In this document: in pieces, positions 9,310 to 18,384 of the stretch
Layout of the letters: each line of letters starts with the position of its first letter
Numbering within the stretch: the first letter of the stretch is position 1
DNA from: Kiritimatiellota bacterium
GTDB taxonomy: Bacteria > Verrucomicrobiota > Lentisphaeria > Oligosphaerales > JAADHN01
NCBI GenBank assembly: GCA_013151865.1
Contig: JAADHN010000073.1
Coordinates: 1-64,000 of the forward strand
Length of the DNA: 64,000 bases
Reading direction: 5' to 3'
The notes under the pieces: model-generated
Seen by the model: only the letters and a program-made list of their open reading frames with translations
What the model was told of the DNA's origin: nothing
The model's database searches: none
Translations under genes and position numbers: made by a program

Positions 9310-10563
9310 TCATCTCTCGACCGGCGCCGGCACGGTCAGCCACGCCTGAGGCATAAGCAGAATGCGCGGGCGGGAACGCCCGTTTTCCGGCAACCGTTCC
9401 CGGGCCCGTCGCAGGCCCGTCTCGAGATCCTCGGCGCCTTCCATGCCCGTCAGGTGCACCTGCCCGACGGGCATACGGGTAACCAGCACGGCATGTCGTC
9501 CCCGGAGGAGCGTGGACAACGCGGTTTGGCCGTTGATGTCTGCGCATTCAGCAAGACCGCGAACAATTGCCTGCGGTGTCCCTTTTTCAAGCCACCGCCG
9601 AATCGAGTCGCTCCCGAGCCCCTCCGGACAGGCGGCCTCGAGCACGACCATCCCTCCCGGGGCGAGGGCCCGACCGGCATTCACAAGGGCTTTGTGGGCC
9701 TGCACCCAGTTCTGTGCGGCCCCTGCCGAGGCCACCACAAGGTCCGCCGGCGGGTCGACGGGACGCAGAAACAACCGGGCGGCCTCCGCACGGGCCGGCG
9801 GTATTGCTGCTTTCGGGGGGCCGGCAAAAACCGCGGCAAGCCGCCCATCAGGCCCGGTGACTGTTTGGATCGTGGCGCGGACCGGAAGGAACGCCGCTCC
9901 CTCGGCAATGTCTTCCGCCACCGGGTTCCCCACAATACGTCCCGGCTCGACGCCGAGTGCAAACTCGCCGCGGTCGAGATCGAGCGCCAAGCGGTGGTTG
10001 GCCGCGACCGTTCGGGCCGAGGCGATCCCCGGCAGGATCGACTTGGGACCGCCGGAGAACCCGGCAAAGTAGTGAAAAACTGTTGCCCCACAGGTAAGGA
10101 CGGCGTCCGCCTGCACAGCCGGTTCGGCCAGTTCGACCGGCGTGCCCCGACCTGTGGTTCCCACAAATCGACACAGACTCGAAAACGCATTGTGGATCTG
10201 CACCGCGCCCCGGAAACGGTGCCAGACCGCCGGTCCAAGCACGCGTTCCATCTCCGCGGATGTGGGAGCGCGATGCGAACCGCACGCCACCAGGAAAGTG
10301 AGCTGTTCGGGACGCAAACCGCGTCGGCGCCACAAACGAAGGAACCCCGGCAGCAACTGCGCCACGCCGGTCTTGCGCGTCTGATCGCTGACGACGAAAA
10401 CCACGCGCTCCCCCGGGTCGACGGCGCGTACCACCGGACCGAGCACGTCCTCGGACAATTCCGGTTCCGGGAACGGGCCCGCGCGCAATTCCCGCACCGC
10501 ACCCAGCGGAAAAACCTTTCGGCACAGTCGCCCGACGGCCTCGGTCCATTTGGTCGTATTCAA
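9310..10563 (-). CDS. LarA-like nickel-pincer racemase/epimerase (DUF2088)
   Basis: A protein of about 417 residues matching lactate racemase LarA. Counting from the TTG at 10563, the residues are His97 (ACGSHRAP), His164, Lys174 and His190 in the block HYFAGFSGGPKSILPG...ANH. Their spacing equals that of H108, H174, K184 and H200 of Lactiplantibacillus LarA, which hold the nickel-pincer nucleotide. Thus the site appears complete, and the enzyme may racemise or epimerise a 2-hydroxy acid. Open frame continues upstream to 10983, but that part is Arg/Pro-rich and non-conserved; the true start is uncertain since no Shine-Dalgarno is visible. No larB, larC or larE (cofactor synthesis) is in the window. 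Confidence 0.82.
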   Translation of the reverse strand: MNTTKWTEAVGRLCRKVFPLGAVRELRAGPFPEPELSEDVLGPVVRAVDPGERVVFVVSDQTRKTGVAQLLPGFLRLWRRRGLRPEQLTFLVACGSHRAPTSAEMERVLGPAVWHRFRGAVQIHNAFSSLCRFVGTTGRGTPVELAEPAVQADAVLTCGATVFHYFAGFSGGPKSILPGIASARTVAANHRLALDLDRGEFALGVEPGRIVGNPVAEDIAEGAAFLPVRATIQTVTGPDGRLAAVFAGPPKAAIPPARAEAARLFLRPVDPPADLVVASAGAAQNWVQAHKALVNAGRALAPGGMVVLEAACPEGLGSDSIRRWLEKGTPQAIVRGLAECADINGQTALSTLLRGRHAVLVTRMPVGQVHLTGMEGAEDLETGLRRARERLPENGRSRPRILLMPQAWLTVPAPVER

Positions 10564-11177
10564 TGCAATTGTCGTTCGGTTGTTGCGCAGTGGATCGTCC
10601 CGTCCTGCCCTGAATTGCCCGGCGCCTCGGACTCGTCCCGAGAATTCCGCCGAAGCCGAGCGTTTGCCCGGGCCCCGAGTTCTTTCGAGGAAGGCCCGGT
10701 TCGTGCTCTTGTCGTTCCCCGACGCCCGGCCGGCACGCGTTCCCGGCGCCGAACTGTCTTCGGGGACGCGCGGGGCCGCGACGCCGCGGGGACGTCGCGC
10801 ACAGCTCTCGGAAGAACCAGGGTGCCACGCCGGGTGCCGGCTTGCCCGACGGTCCGCCGGCCTCCGAGCAAGCCGGCGAACGGGCGCGATCCCGATCTCA
10901 CACCCGGGTTCCATGCACCAGCGTCCGGATAGGCCGGCGCATGGGATGCGCAAACCATAGTGCACCCCGAGGGTCGCTGCCACCCGACATCCCTTGCTGT
11001 GTCCCGCCTTATTGCGTGAGCCGCGATTGGGACGTACAGTGCGGCGGAGACTCGCTCGGACGCTTCGGCCGCATCGCGAACGCCGATATTTGAGCCCGCA
11101 CGGGGGGGGCGCAGATTATTACCCCAACCGGAGGAGGGACCGGAGGGACAGGGGGCTTCGAGAAGGAGAAATGCGCC
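10564..11177. other. Divergent intergenic region
   Basis: Spacer between the minus-strand LarA-like gene and the plus-strand methyltransferase. It contains open frame in phase with the LarA-like gene up to 10983, but without conserved protein features. Purine-rich sequence ending in GAAGGAG supplies the ribosome binding site of the methyltransferase. I see no RNA gene or repeat. Confidence 0.4.
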
Positions 11178-11963
11178 ATGTCATTCTATGAAGCGCTCGC
11201 CGATGACTACGATGACATGACCGCCTTCGATCATCGGATGGCCGCGGCGGAAAATCTTGTGCGAACGATTCTGCGCCGTCGCCCGGTTGAGTCGGCCGTC
11301 GACGTCGCCTGCGGCACCGGTCTCTATGCGCTCGCCCTGGCGCGATGCGGCGTGCCGAAAGTAGTCGGCGTGGACCTGGAACCGGCCATGCTCGCAAAGG
11401 CGGCCCGACATGCGCGCAACCTCGGTGTCCGACCGCACTTTGTGGCTGCGGACATGGAGCGCTTGGGCGCGGTCGTCGACGCGTCGTACGACCTGATTCT
11501 TTGCCTGGGCAATTCGTTGCCGCATGTCCTGGACCCGTCGGCGCGCCGGCGTACGCTCGAGGGGTTTCGCTCGTTGCTGTCCCCGGGCGGCGAACTCCTG
11601 GTGCAAACCCTCAATTTCGACCGGATCCTGGAGAAAAGCGAGCGAATTGTCAGCATCGACCGCAACATGAACCGGGAATTCATCCGCTTTTACGACTTCC
11701 TCGAGAGCGGCTTGGTCCGCTTCAATCTGCTGCGACTCGTCTGGGGAGAAAACGGGGTCGAACACGACCTGCAGAGCACGTTGCTCCGCCCCTGCCTCAG
11801 CCGCGAGCTGATTCGAGAATTCGAGGCGTGCGGACTCCGCAACGTCCAGGTGTTCGGCTCCCCGGCCCTCGGCGCCTTCAACGCGGACCGTTCCCCCACG
11901 TGCTTGGTGACAGGCCGCGCCCCGCAAGAGGACGCTTGCCCGGATCGGGTCCGGAAACTATAG
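11178..11963 (+). CDS. Class I SAM-dependent methyltransferase
   Basis: A 261-residue cytoplasmic protein. Motif I is VDVACGTGLYALALA (residues 40-54), the acidic end of strand beta-2 is VVGVDLE, and motif IV-like YDLILCLGNSLPHV and the beta-5 region LLSPGGELLVQTLNF follow in the usual order. AGGAG nine bases before the ATG supports the start. The substrate is not apparent; the family ranges from small molecules to quinones. It stands alone, 176 bases ahead of the helicase gene. Confidence 0.9.
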   Translation: MSFYEALADDYDDMTAFDHRMAAAENLVRTILRRRPVESAVDVACGTGLYALALARCGVPKVVGVDLEPAMLAKAARHARNLGVRPHFVAADMERLGAVVDASYDLILCLGNSLPHVLDPSARRRTLEGFRSLLSPGGELLVQTLNFDRILEKSERIVSIDRNMNREFIRFYDFLESGLVRFNLLRLVWGENGVEHDLQSTLLRPCLSRELIREFEACGLRNVQVFGSPALGAFNADRSPTCLVTGRAPQEDACPDRVRKL

Positions 11964-12139
11964 TGCCGGAGCTTCGGTTCTCGGAACGGTCGCGTCGCCG
12001 TTGCAGCGAGAAGGAAACTGCGACTCCGGTTCGGGGCACCGACTGTTCCGCAGTTTTTCGATTCCGGACCGGATCTCCCCACGCCGCTGCCGTCTCCTTT
12101 CCGTGTCCGACGAGGCGCGATGTCCGCCGCCATCCAACC

Positions 12140-15100
12140 ATGCCGAACCCACTTCCGAACATTGTTTTTCGGGCCTCTGCGGGAACGGGCAAGACCCACC
12201 GCCTGGTTGAGTTGTACACCGGACTCGTGCTCGGCCGCACCGATCTGGTCGCGAATGCCCTGGTTTCCGACGCGCCGGGCGCCGTTCCGCGCCAGCCGCC
12301 GCTCACCACGGCGTTCGAGCCGGACCGAATCCTATTGATGACCTTTACCGAGAACGCCGCAGCGGAATTGCGCGGACGCGTCAGCGCACGCCTTAACGAG
12401 GCGCTGTTCGAGGCGCAACGGGCCGGCGATATCGATGCCGAGGACCGGGCGCGACGCCGGCTTCAGCAGATCCAATCCGCGCCGATTTGCACCATTCACG
12501 CATTCTGTGCTCAGGTCCTGCGCGAACATGCGCTGGCGGCCGGCCTCTCGCCGCGGTTCGAGATCATCCAGGGGACGGAGCTGGAAGAACTCCGGGACCA
12601 AGTAGCCTACGAGGCCCTCGTGGCAGCGCTCGAGAACGACGCGCACCTCCGTGAAATCTGCACCGTGCGCAAGCCGCGCCGAATCCTGCGCAAGGCGTTG
12701 GCGGCCGGGCATCAGTTGGATCGGGCCGCATTTCCGTTCATCCGACTCGACGAGATGGATCCGACCCCGCAAATTCCCATTCCCTCAAGCGGAGAACTGG
12801 CCGCCGTAGCCCGCGAACTCCGCGACGCGCGGACCCGGGGAAAGGTTCCGAAATGCCTCCTGGATTTCGGTTCGCCGGACGATATCGAGACATTGACCGC
12901 GGCGGAACTCGCCGATCTGGCCCGGCGAATCCGGACGGCCCAGGCCGCGAAGTCCAGCAATCCCATGATCGCCGCCGCCCAGGACTGGGCCGTCCGGTAT
13001 TGGGGAAGTACGGCGGGAAAACCGTATCTGCTCGCCTTTCTCGATCTCGCACTCGCCATTCGTTTCGCCTTGCACGCGGCGAAACGACGGCGCGGCGCAC
13101 TCGATTTTCAAGACTTGGTCGTTGAGGTCGACCGGTTGCTCGAACGTCGCCCGGACCTGGGCCTTGGGCCCCCGGACGGTCCGGCGCGTTTCGATATCGT
13201 CATCGTGGACGAGGTCCAGGACAATTCCCGACTCCAGTATCGACTGCTCCATCGCCTCTGGCGCCCGGACCGAAACCGATTGGTCGTGTGCGGCGATCTG
13301 AAACAGAGCATCTACGGGTGGCGCGATGCGGACGTCCGGGTGATGACGGACCTGATCGAGGATATCGCCGCGGCCGGCCAAACCCACGCTGTGCCCGCCT
13401 GGGAAATCCGCTTGAGCACGAGTTGGCGCAGCCACCCCGCGCTTGTCAAAACTCTAAACAGCTTGGGGGCGTTCGTGTACGACCATCTCTTGGGGGCGGC
13501 CGACCCCGAGGCGCCGCCGCCGGTTGCGGTCGAGTACGAGAAGGAGGCTCTGATTCCCCGGGCAACCGATTGCGCCGGAGCGCCCTCCCCCTCTGCCGGC
13601 GCCGCACACCTTGAACTGTTGCTGCCCGATTGGCAGGTTGCCGAAACCCCCACTCATCTCGACGACCTCATCAGGGCCGGCGCGACGCACGTCTCTCCGG
13701 AGCAATTGAGCGACGACATCCTCATGCGTTCCGATCGTCAAGCCCGCGAATCGTTCGGGCCGGAAGTACTCGGTCTCGAACGACGCATCGGGGACGAGGC
13801 CCTTGCCGTCGCAGCCCGTATTCGATTGCTGGTCGATGGCGGCGCAGCCTGGCGCCCCGACCACGTCCACCACGACGGCGCCTGGACGTCCGCCCGGACG
13901 CTCCCCCAGGCCTATTGTTTCCGAGATATTACAATTCTCCTGCGCAGAACCACTCACCAAACCGTTTACGAAGAAGCACTGCGAATTCATGGCATCCCCT
14001 ACACCACAGGCGGCAAAGGCCGCGGCTTTTTCCAGCGCCCGGAAGTGCGGGATATCTATCACTTGCTCCGGGTCCTGCTGAACCCGGAGGATCCGGTGTC
14101 GTTGCCGGCCTTTCTCCGTTCGCCGTTCGCGGGACTCAGCGACCCCGCGATTCTCGCCCTGGCTCTTTCGGGGCGGAGGCGGCACGCCCGTGCCCGAATG
14201 AGTGCCCTGCGCACTGCCGTTCTCGACGCCGACGCGGAGGCCCTCCTCGACCTGAGGCCCGAGGACTGCGCGCGACTGAACCGAACTCGGCGTTTGCTTG
14301 CGCGCGGCCGAGCCCTGGTGGGGCTCACTTCGACCGCCGACCTGGTTCGGCAGATGGTCCGCAGCCACGGATTCGATGCCGTCCAAAGCGGCGGCGACCG
14401 CGGTGAGACCCGCCTGGCCAACCTCCGCAAGCTGCTGGACTGGATCAGCGCCCAGGAACGCAGTGGTTTGAACACGGTCAGCGACGTCGTACGGATCCTG
14501 CGCAATCGAATCGACGCGTGCCCGGACGAGCCCGAAGCCCCGGTCTTCGACCCATCCGAGAACGCCGTCAGAATCATGACGATCCACGGTGCCAAGGGAC
14601 TTACACAAAGCGTCGTTTTCGTCCCCGACCTGCGTTCGGGCCGATTGTCTGCGGAACGTCCCCTGTTCGTGGTTGGCGATCCGCCGCGGCGGGTCGAAGT
14701 GGAAGCCGAATTTCCCGGTGAGGAAGGCGATATCGACACCGTTTGCACCGGTGGTTTCGAGGACTGTGCCGGCGACGCCGTCCGTCAGGCGGAGATGGAA
14801 AACCGCAATCTTTTTTACGTGGCAATGACCCGGGCGCGGGACTTGGTGGTGTTTTCCGGCGAATCCACGGGCAAGCTCGTCCCGGAGAGCCGAACCTGGA
14901 GACGCTGGCTGGACCTTTGGATCGAGAGGCATCGTCGCGCCGACCGGAATGCCCCGCCCATGATCTTTCGCGCCTACACTCAGGTTCGCCAACACGCCGC
15001 CAACCTCGCCCGGGCGACTGCGGGACCGTCCGAGACAACGGACTTTGCCGGGATCGAGGACGTCCTATTCAGCCCGCCGCCCCGGAGGACGGGGCCGCCC

Positions 15101-15871
15101 GTCTACATCCACGCCACGGCCTTGTGTCACACCGTTGCGCCCGTCGCCGAGCGAACCGCCCCCGAAGCACCTTCGGCTGCGGACTCCGCAACCGGTGCCC
15201 GCGTGCCCGTTGTGCGGCGCGGCGTATCAGCGTTCGAAGTCTCCCTCGCGCCGGTGATCGACGCCAATTCGGAGAATGCGCCGCCGGTGTTCGACGACGA
15301 CCGGATGGACCCGGGGACGTTGCGTACCGAGTTCGGCAACGCCGGCCATGCCGTGTTCGAAGGACTGGACTGGGATCGGGAACTTTCCGGGCAAATCCCC
15401 GGTCTGGTCCGAGCCCAGGGATTGCCCGAGGGACCGGCTCGGGACCTGGAGCGTCGCGTGCGCGCCGCACTCGCTGAACAGGCCGCCCTGTTCGACGGCA
15501 TCGCCGGGGCAATACAACGTTTGATCGAGCTGCCGTTCGCTTTTGTTTGGCGACCGGAAACGCAACCCCGGTTGGTGCTCAACGGCACGATGGATCTGGT
15601 TTGGCGCGACCGCATCGGCTGGCATCTGCTCGATTACAAGTTTGCGGAATCTGCCGACCCGGAGGCTCTGCGGGAACGTTACTGGGTGCAGCTCGCGCTC
15701 TATCGACGCGCCCTGACGCAATTGGGTATGGCGCCGGTCGATAGTCGCCTTCTCGTTCTCGCGCCGAGTCGGACGCTCGACGTCCGACTCGACCCCGACC
15801 GGGACGACCCGCGCCTCGCCCCGGTTGTCGCGGCGGCCCTCGAGGTTGAACTGTGCGCGAGATCCTCCTGA
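12140..15871 (+). CDS. AddA/RecB-like UvrD-family helicase with C-terminal nuclease
   Basis: A 1243-residue DNA repair enzyme. All superfamily 1A helicase motifs are visible in order: Walker A FRASAGTGKTH at the N-terminus, Ia LMTFTENAAAEL, II FDIVIVDEVQDNS, III VVCGDLKQSIYGWRDAD, IV RLSTSWRSH, V MTIHGAKGLTQSVVFV and VI NLFYVAMTRARDLVVF. The last ~150 residues carry a RecB-type PD-(D/E)XK nuclease signature (GTMDLVWRD...WHLLDYKFA...QLALYRRAL). Such enzymes resect double-strand breaks and degrade linear DNA, normally with AddB or RecC/RecD. No partner gene is adjacent. I start at ATG 12140, where homology begins; open frame extends far upstream but overlaps the methyltransferase and is not conserved. 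Confidence 0.88.
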   Translation: MPNPLPNIVFRASAGTGKTHRLVELYTGLVLGRTDLVANALVSDAPGAVPRQPPLTTAFEPDRILLMTFTENAAAELRGRVSARLNEALFEAQRAGDIDAEDRARRRLQQIQSAPICTIHAFCAQVLREHALAAGLSPRFEIIQGTELEELRDQVAYEALVAALENDAHLREICTVRKPRRILRKALAAGHQLDRAAFPFIRLDEMDPTPQIPIPSSGELAAVARELRDARTRGKVPKCLLDFGSPDDIETLTAAELADLARRIRTAQAAKSSNPMIAAAQDWAVRYWGSTAGKPYLLAFLDLALAIRFALHAAKRRRGALDFQDLVVEVDRLLERRPDLGLGPPDGPARFDIVIVDEVQDNSRLQYRLLHRLWRPDRNRLVVCGDLKQSIYGWRDADVRVMTDLIEDIAAAGQTHAVPAWEIRLSTSWRSHPALVKTLNSLGAFVYDHLLGAADPEAPPPVAVEYEKEALIPRATDCAGAPSPSAGAAHLELLLPDWQVAETPTHLDDLIRAGATHVSPEQLSDDILMRSDRQARESFGPEVLGLERRIGDEALAVAARIRLLVDGGAAWRPDHVHHDGAWTSARTLPQAYCFRDITILLRRTTHQTVYEEALRIHGIPYTTGGKGRGFFQRPEVRDIYHLLRVLLNPEDPVSLPAFLRSPFAGLSDPAILALALSGRRRHARARMSALRTAVLDADAEALLDLRPEDCARLNRTRRLLARGRALVGLTSTADLVRQMVRSHGFDAVQSGGDRGETRLANLRKLLDWISAQERSGLNTVSDVVRILRNRIDACPDEPEAPVFDPSENAVRIMTIHGAKGLTQSVVFVPDLRSGRLSAERPLFVVGDPPRRVEVEAEFPGEEGDIDTVCTGGFEDCAGDAVRQAEMENRNLFYVAMTRARDLVVFSGESTGKLVPESRTWRRWLDLWIERHRRADRNAPPMIFRAYTQVRQHAANLARATAGPSETTDFAGIEDVLFSPPPRRTGPPVYIHATALCHTVAPVAERTAPEAPSAADSATGARVPVVRRGVSAFEVSLAPVIDANSENAPPVFDDDRMDPGTLRTEFGNAGHAVFEGLDWDRELSGQIPGLVRAQGLPEGPARDLERRVRAALAEQAALFDGIAGAIQRLIELPFAFVWRPETQPRLVLNGTMDLVWRDRIGWHLLDYKFAESADPEALRERYWVQLALYRRALTQLGMAPVDSRLLVLAPSRTLDVRLDPDRDDPRLAPVVAAALEVELCARSS

Positions 15872-15932
15872 ATCCCGGCGGGGGGGAAACCACGGCGCGG
15901 CGCGTCCGGTCCGCCGCGGATCGCAGGCGCGG

Positions 15933-16436
15933 TCAAAGTGCGAACAGAGCGAGCAGAACCAGGACGACGCCCGCGCCGCCGAGAATGATGGCCGCGATCA
16001 GTGGCCACGTCAGTCCGAACCCGATACGGGTGAGCTGGCCCAAGGTGAGAGAAGCGATTTCCGGCAGAAAAGAAGGCGCCGGGGCGCTGCGGTGCGGTGG
16101 GGTCAGTTCGGTCTCGAGCTTAAGCAGTTCGATGCGCGCCCCCTCGACGGCCCGTCGGTAACTGCCCAAGGCTGCGGCATCGTTTCCCGGATCGGGGGGG
16201 GCAGCAGGGACGGCGCTCAGTTCCTGCTTTATCCGTTCAAGTCCGGCGCTGCAGGCCTCAAGTCGGGAGCGTTCTTCATTCAGTTCCGCACGGAGTCGGT
16301 CGTACTGTTTGGCCACGTCTCTGCGCAAGCGTTCCAACTCCGCCGCCTCCCGCTTGAGCACCGCCGTTCGACTTCCCCGCTCGGTGAGGCCCACGGCCGC
16401 CGCACCGGACTCGGGGCTTGTTTTCGCATCGGTCAT
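15933..16436 (-). CDS. Coiled-coil protein with C-terminal membrane anchor
   Basis: A 167-residue protein of unknown function. Residues ~25-80 are charged and heptad-like (LKREAAELERLRRDVAKQYD, then a continuing Arg/Glu/Leu-rich helix), indicating a coiled coil. The last ~30 residues form one hydrophobic helix (GLTWPLIAAIILGGAGVVLV) ending with the protein, typical of a tail-anchored arrangement. GAGGG lies four bases before the ATG at 16436; a longer version from GTG 16562 or ATG 16544 is possible but adds Gly-rich low-conservation sequence. It converges with the helicase gene, 61 bases away. I recognise no family. Confidence 0.6.
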   Translation of the reverse strand: MTDAKTSPESGAAAVGLTERGSRTAVLKREAAELERLRRDVAKQYDRLRAELNEERSRLEACSAGLERIKQELSAVPAAPPDPGNDAAALGSYRRAVEGARIELLKLETELTPPHRSAPAPSFLPEIASLTLGQLTRIGFGLTWPLIAAIILGGAGVVLVLLALFAL

Positions 16437-16649
16437 CGGACCCTCATCCGCCCCCTCGGCGTCACCGCCGCCGGGCGCGAACCCCGGGCGTGTGATCAGT
16501 TGTTCGTTCAGGAACCTGGCGCACATTCGACCTCTCCCCAGCATTTGGTCCGGAATATGCACAAGTCGATTGCGACGGCCGCATGGAAAAACCGAGTCCC
16601 GGCGAAACGGACAGAAGGACGTTGGGACGCGTCCGACACAGCGTGTTGT

Positions 16650-17693
16650 CTACCATTGGACTCCGAGGATGGTGCAATTGATGCCGCTGCCGATGCCCAA
16701 CAGCGCCAGTCGGTCCCCGGACTGCACCCGCCCCTCTTCGACGGCCAGCGCCGCAGTGGCCGGCAGCGAGGCGGCGCCGCAGTTGCCGAGGTACTCGAAT
16801 GTCGAGAAATCACGGTCGGCATCGAGTCCCAGCGCTGAGTACAAGCGGGTACGATGCATCCGTCCCACCTGATGGGTGCAAATCACTGTGGGCGTGCTGT
16901 CGCTCCAGCCCAACGCCGTCTTGGTTTCAGTCCACGTTTTGCGCGCAGTCTCGACGCCGTTCTCGAGCAGTTGTTCCGCGTCCGTCTGCATCATCGGCCC
17001 CACGGACGCCGGATCGTCTTCATGATTGCCTTGGCACAGGTGATTGAACCGTGTGTCCGACCGCCAGGCGCCGCCCAGCAATCGATGCCCCGACCGGGTC
17101 ACATCCTCATGGGCCAGGAGTACCGCCGCCGCCGCGCTCCCGATCGTCAACGAAGCGAAATACGGCTTGATCTCACGCCTGGACAGGCCGGTGTCCTGCC
17201 GCAGGACCCGCACCGTGTTCTCGACCAACGGCAGGGAATCCTCTGCAGCCACCACGAGGGCCGTGGCCGCCTGCCCCAGTTGGATCATGTTCGCGGCAAC
17301 AAGTACGCCCGACAGGACTCCGAGACAGGCATTCGAGATGTCGAAATTCAAGGCGCGCGTCGGCAGACCGAGCAGCCGGTGCACCGACGTGGCTGTAGCG
17401 GGCTCGACAAAATCGCGGGACACGGCGCAGTGAAAGAGGCAGTCCACCGATTCGGGAGCGAACCCGGCCTGGGTCAGGGCCTTTCGCCCCACGGCGGCCC
17501 CGGCGTCGCTCGGGCGAGTTTCCCGTCCCCAGAACCGCCGCTCCCGAATCCCCGTCATGAGTTCGAGGCGCCCCTCGTGCAATCCGAGTCGATCGTAAAG
17601 GGGCTTGAGCCACTGCTCGATGGCCACGGAGGTCACGACCCGCTCGGGCAGGACGCAACTGATGGCTTCAATGCAGACCTTGGTATACCGCAT
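16650..17693 (-). CDS. OleA/FabH-like thiolase-superfamily condensing enzyme
   Basis: A 347-residue beta-ketoacyl synthase III-fold protein. The catalytic triad is Cys123 (FDISNACLGVLSG), His274 (ICTHQVGRMH) and Asn304 (YLGNCGAAS). Glu97 in SRDFVEPATA corresponds to the glutamate (E117 in Xanthomonas OleA) that acts as base in head-to-head condensation of two acyl-CoAs; RLELMTGIRERRFW near residue 45 is also OleA-like. So the enzyme may make long-chain beta-keto acids rather than start fatty-acid synthesis. No oleB, oleC or oleD is nearby, so the final product is unclear, and an ordinary FabH paralogue is the alternative. AAGG six bases upstream supports the ATG. Confidence 0.83.
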   Translation of the reverse strand: MRYTKVCIEAISCVLPERVVTSVAIEQWLKPLYDRLGLHEGRLELMTGIRERRFWGRETRPSDAGAAVGRKALTQAGFAPESVDCLFHCAVSRDFVEPATATSVHRLLGLPTRALNFDISNACLGVLSGVLVAANMIQLGQAATALVVAAEDSLPLVENTVRVLRQDTGLSRREIKPYFASLTIGSAAAAVLLAHEDVTRSGHRLLGGAWRSDTRFNHLCQGNHEDDPASVGPMMQTDAEQLLENGVETARKTWTETKTALGWSDSTPTVICTHQVGRMHRTRLYSALGLDADRDFSTFEYLGNCGAASLPATAALAVEEGRVQSGDRLALLGIGSGINCTILGVQW

Positions 17694-17853
17694 TTGCTAC
17701 CTTGCGTGTGGACCGGCCCTGCGCCCACGGCGGGCACGCTTCCGGGCAATCTTGGCGATAACAAGCTGGAACTGGGTACTATAGCTTCACAATCGAAGTT
17801 TACGCACCGCGACAGCCGCGCTCAAGCCCCCCCCCATGTTTAGGCAAGCGGTG

Positions 17854-17967
17854 TCGACGCGGTCCTCTTTCGAGAAAACGGCGGGACGCCGTTTCTACTG
17901 TGACATTCCCATCCGCGTCCGTCTGTGTCCATCGGCGGTTCTTTCTTTTCTCCACCGTATACGGACG
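17854..17967 (+). repeat. 114-bp direct repeat, unit 1
   Basis: Identical to 18013-18126 except for one base (GGGACG here, GAGACG there). It contains the hairpin AAACGGCG-GGA-CGCCGTTT and ends with the palindrome CCGTATACGG inside a 22-bp motif. No flanking transposase or target-site duplication was seen. Confidence 0.9.
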
Positions 17968-17989
17968 TTTTCTCCACCGTATACGGACG
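17946..17989 (+). repeat. 22-bp tandem duplication containing CCGTATACGG
   Basis: Positions 17946-17967 and 17968-17989 are identical 22-mers beginning TTTTCTCCACC and ending TATACGGACG. A third copy forms the end of unit 2 (18105-18126). The core CCGTATACGG is a perfect 10-bp palindrome, so the site could bind a dimeric protein, though it may simply be the repeat's terminal end. Confidence 0.85.
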
Positions 17990-18012
17990 CCGTTCAGAGT
18001 CGACGCGGCGTC

Positions 18013-18126
18013 TCGACGCGGTCCTCTTTCGAGAAAACGGCGAGACGCCGTTTCTACTGTGACATTCCCATCCGCGTCCGTCTGTGTCCATCGGCGGTTC
18101 TTTCTTTTCTCCACCGTATACGGACG
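18013..18126 (+). repeat. 114-bp direct repeat, unit 2
   Basis: Second unit, 113 of 114 bases equal to 17854-17967. The hairpin loop differs (AGA instead of GGA) while the 8-bp stem AAACGGCG/CGCCGTTT is unchanged. Confidence 0.9.
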
Positions 18127-18384
18127 CCGTTGCCGTTTCCACTTTGGCGCTGTCAGTCCGCAGGAAAAAGATTGCCGTCGCATTATGTTGCCTGCGTTCG
18201 AACGAAACGCATCGACAGCCGCCCGGGCGTGCGGGGCATCGACGTTTTTCTCGATATCCATGTGGAGAAAGAATTGCGAGATCCTTGAATGCCACCGCGG
18301 AAGCCCCGCGGTCCGCAGCCCCATCCCGAGCCCGCTGCGGCACGCCGCGCACGGGAACACTTGAGTCCGGAGAGAGTCCGCAGC

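Larger units (their letters stand above)
17694..18384. other. Divergent intergenic region carrying repeats
   Basis: This 691-base spacer separates the OleA-like gene (minus) from the large secreted protein (plus). It contains two nearly identical 114-bp units, a 22-bp tandem duplication and short hairpins, described separately. No gene with codon-like structure is visible; open frames here are produced by the repeat. Confidence 0.6.

Noticed and set aside
11345-12139. Long in-frame extension ahead of the helicase gene
   Set aside because: It overlaps the methyltransferase in another frame, is Arg/Pro-rich and lacks conserved motifs; helicase homology starts at 12140.
13454-14995. 513-codon minus-strand frame inside the helicase gene
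   Set aside because: Antisense to the helicase motifs; no protein-like features.
17840-18350. Overlapping short frames across the direct repeat, with repeated peptide segments
   Set aside because: The peptide repetition only mirrors the DNA repeat; all frames are open on both strands and none has a ribosome site.
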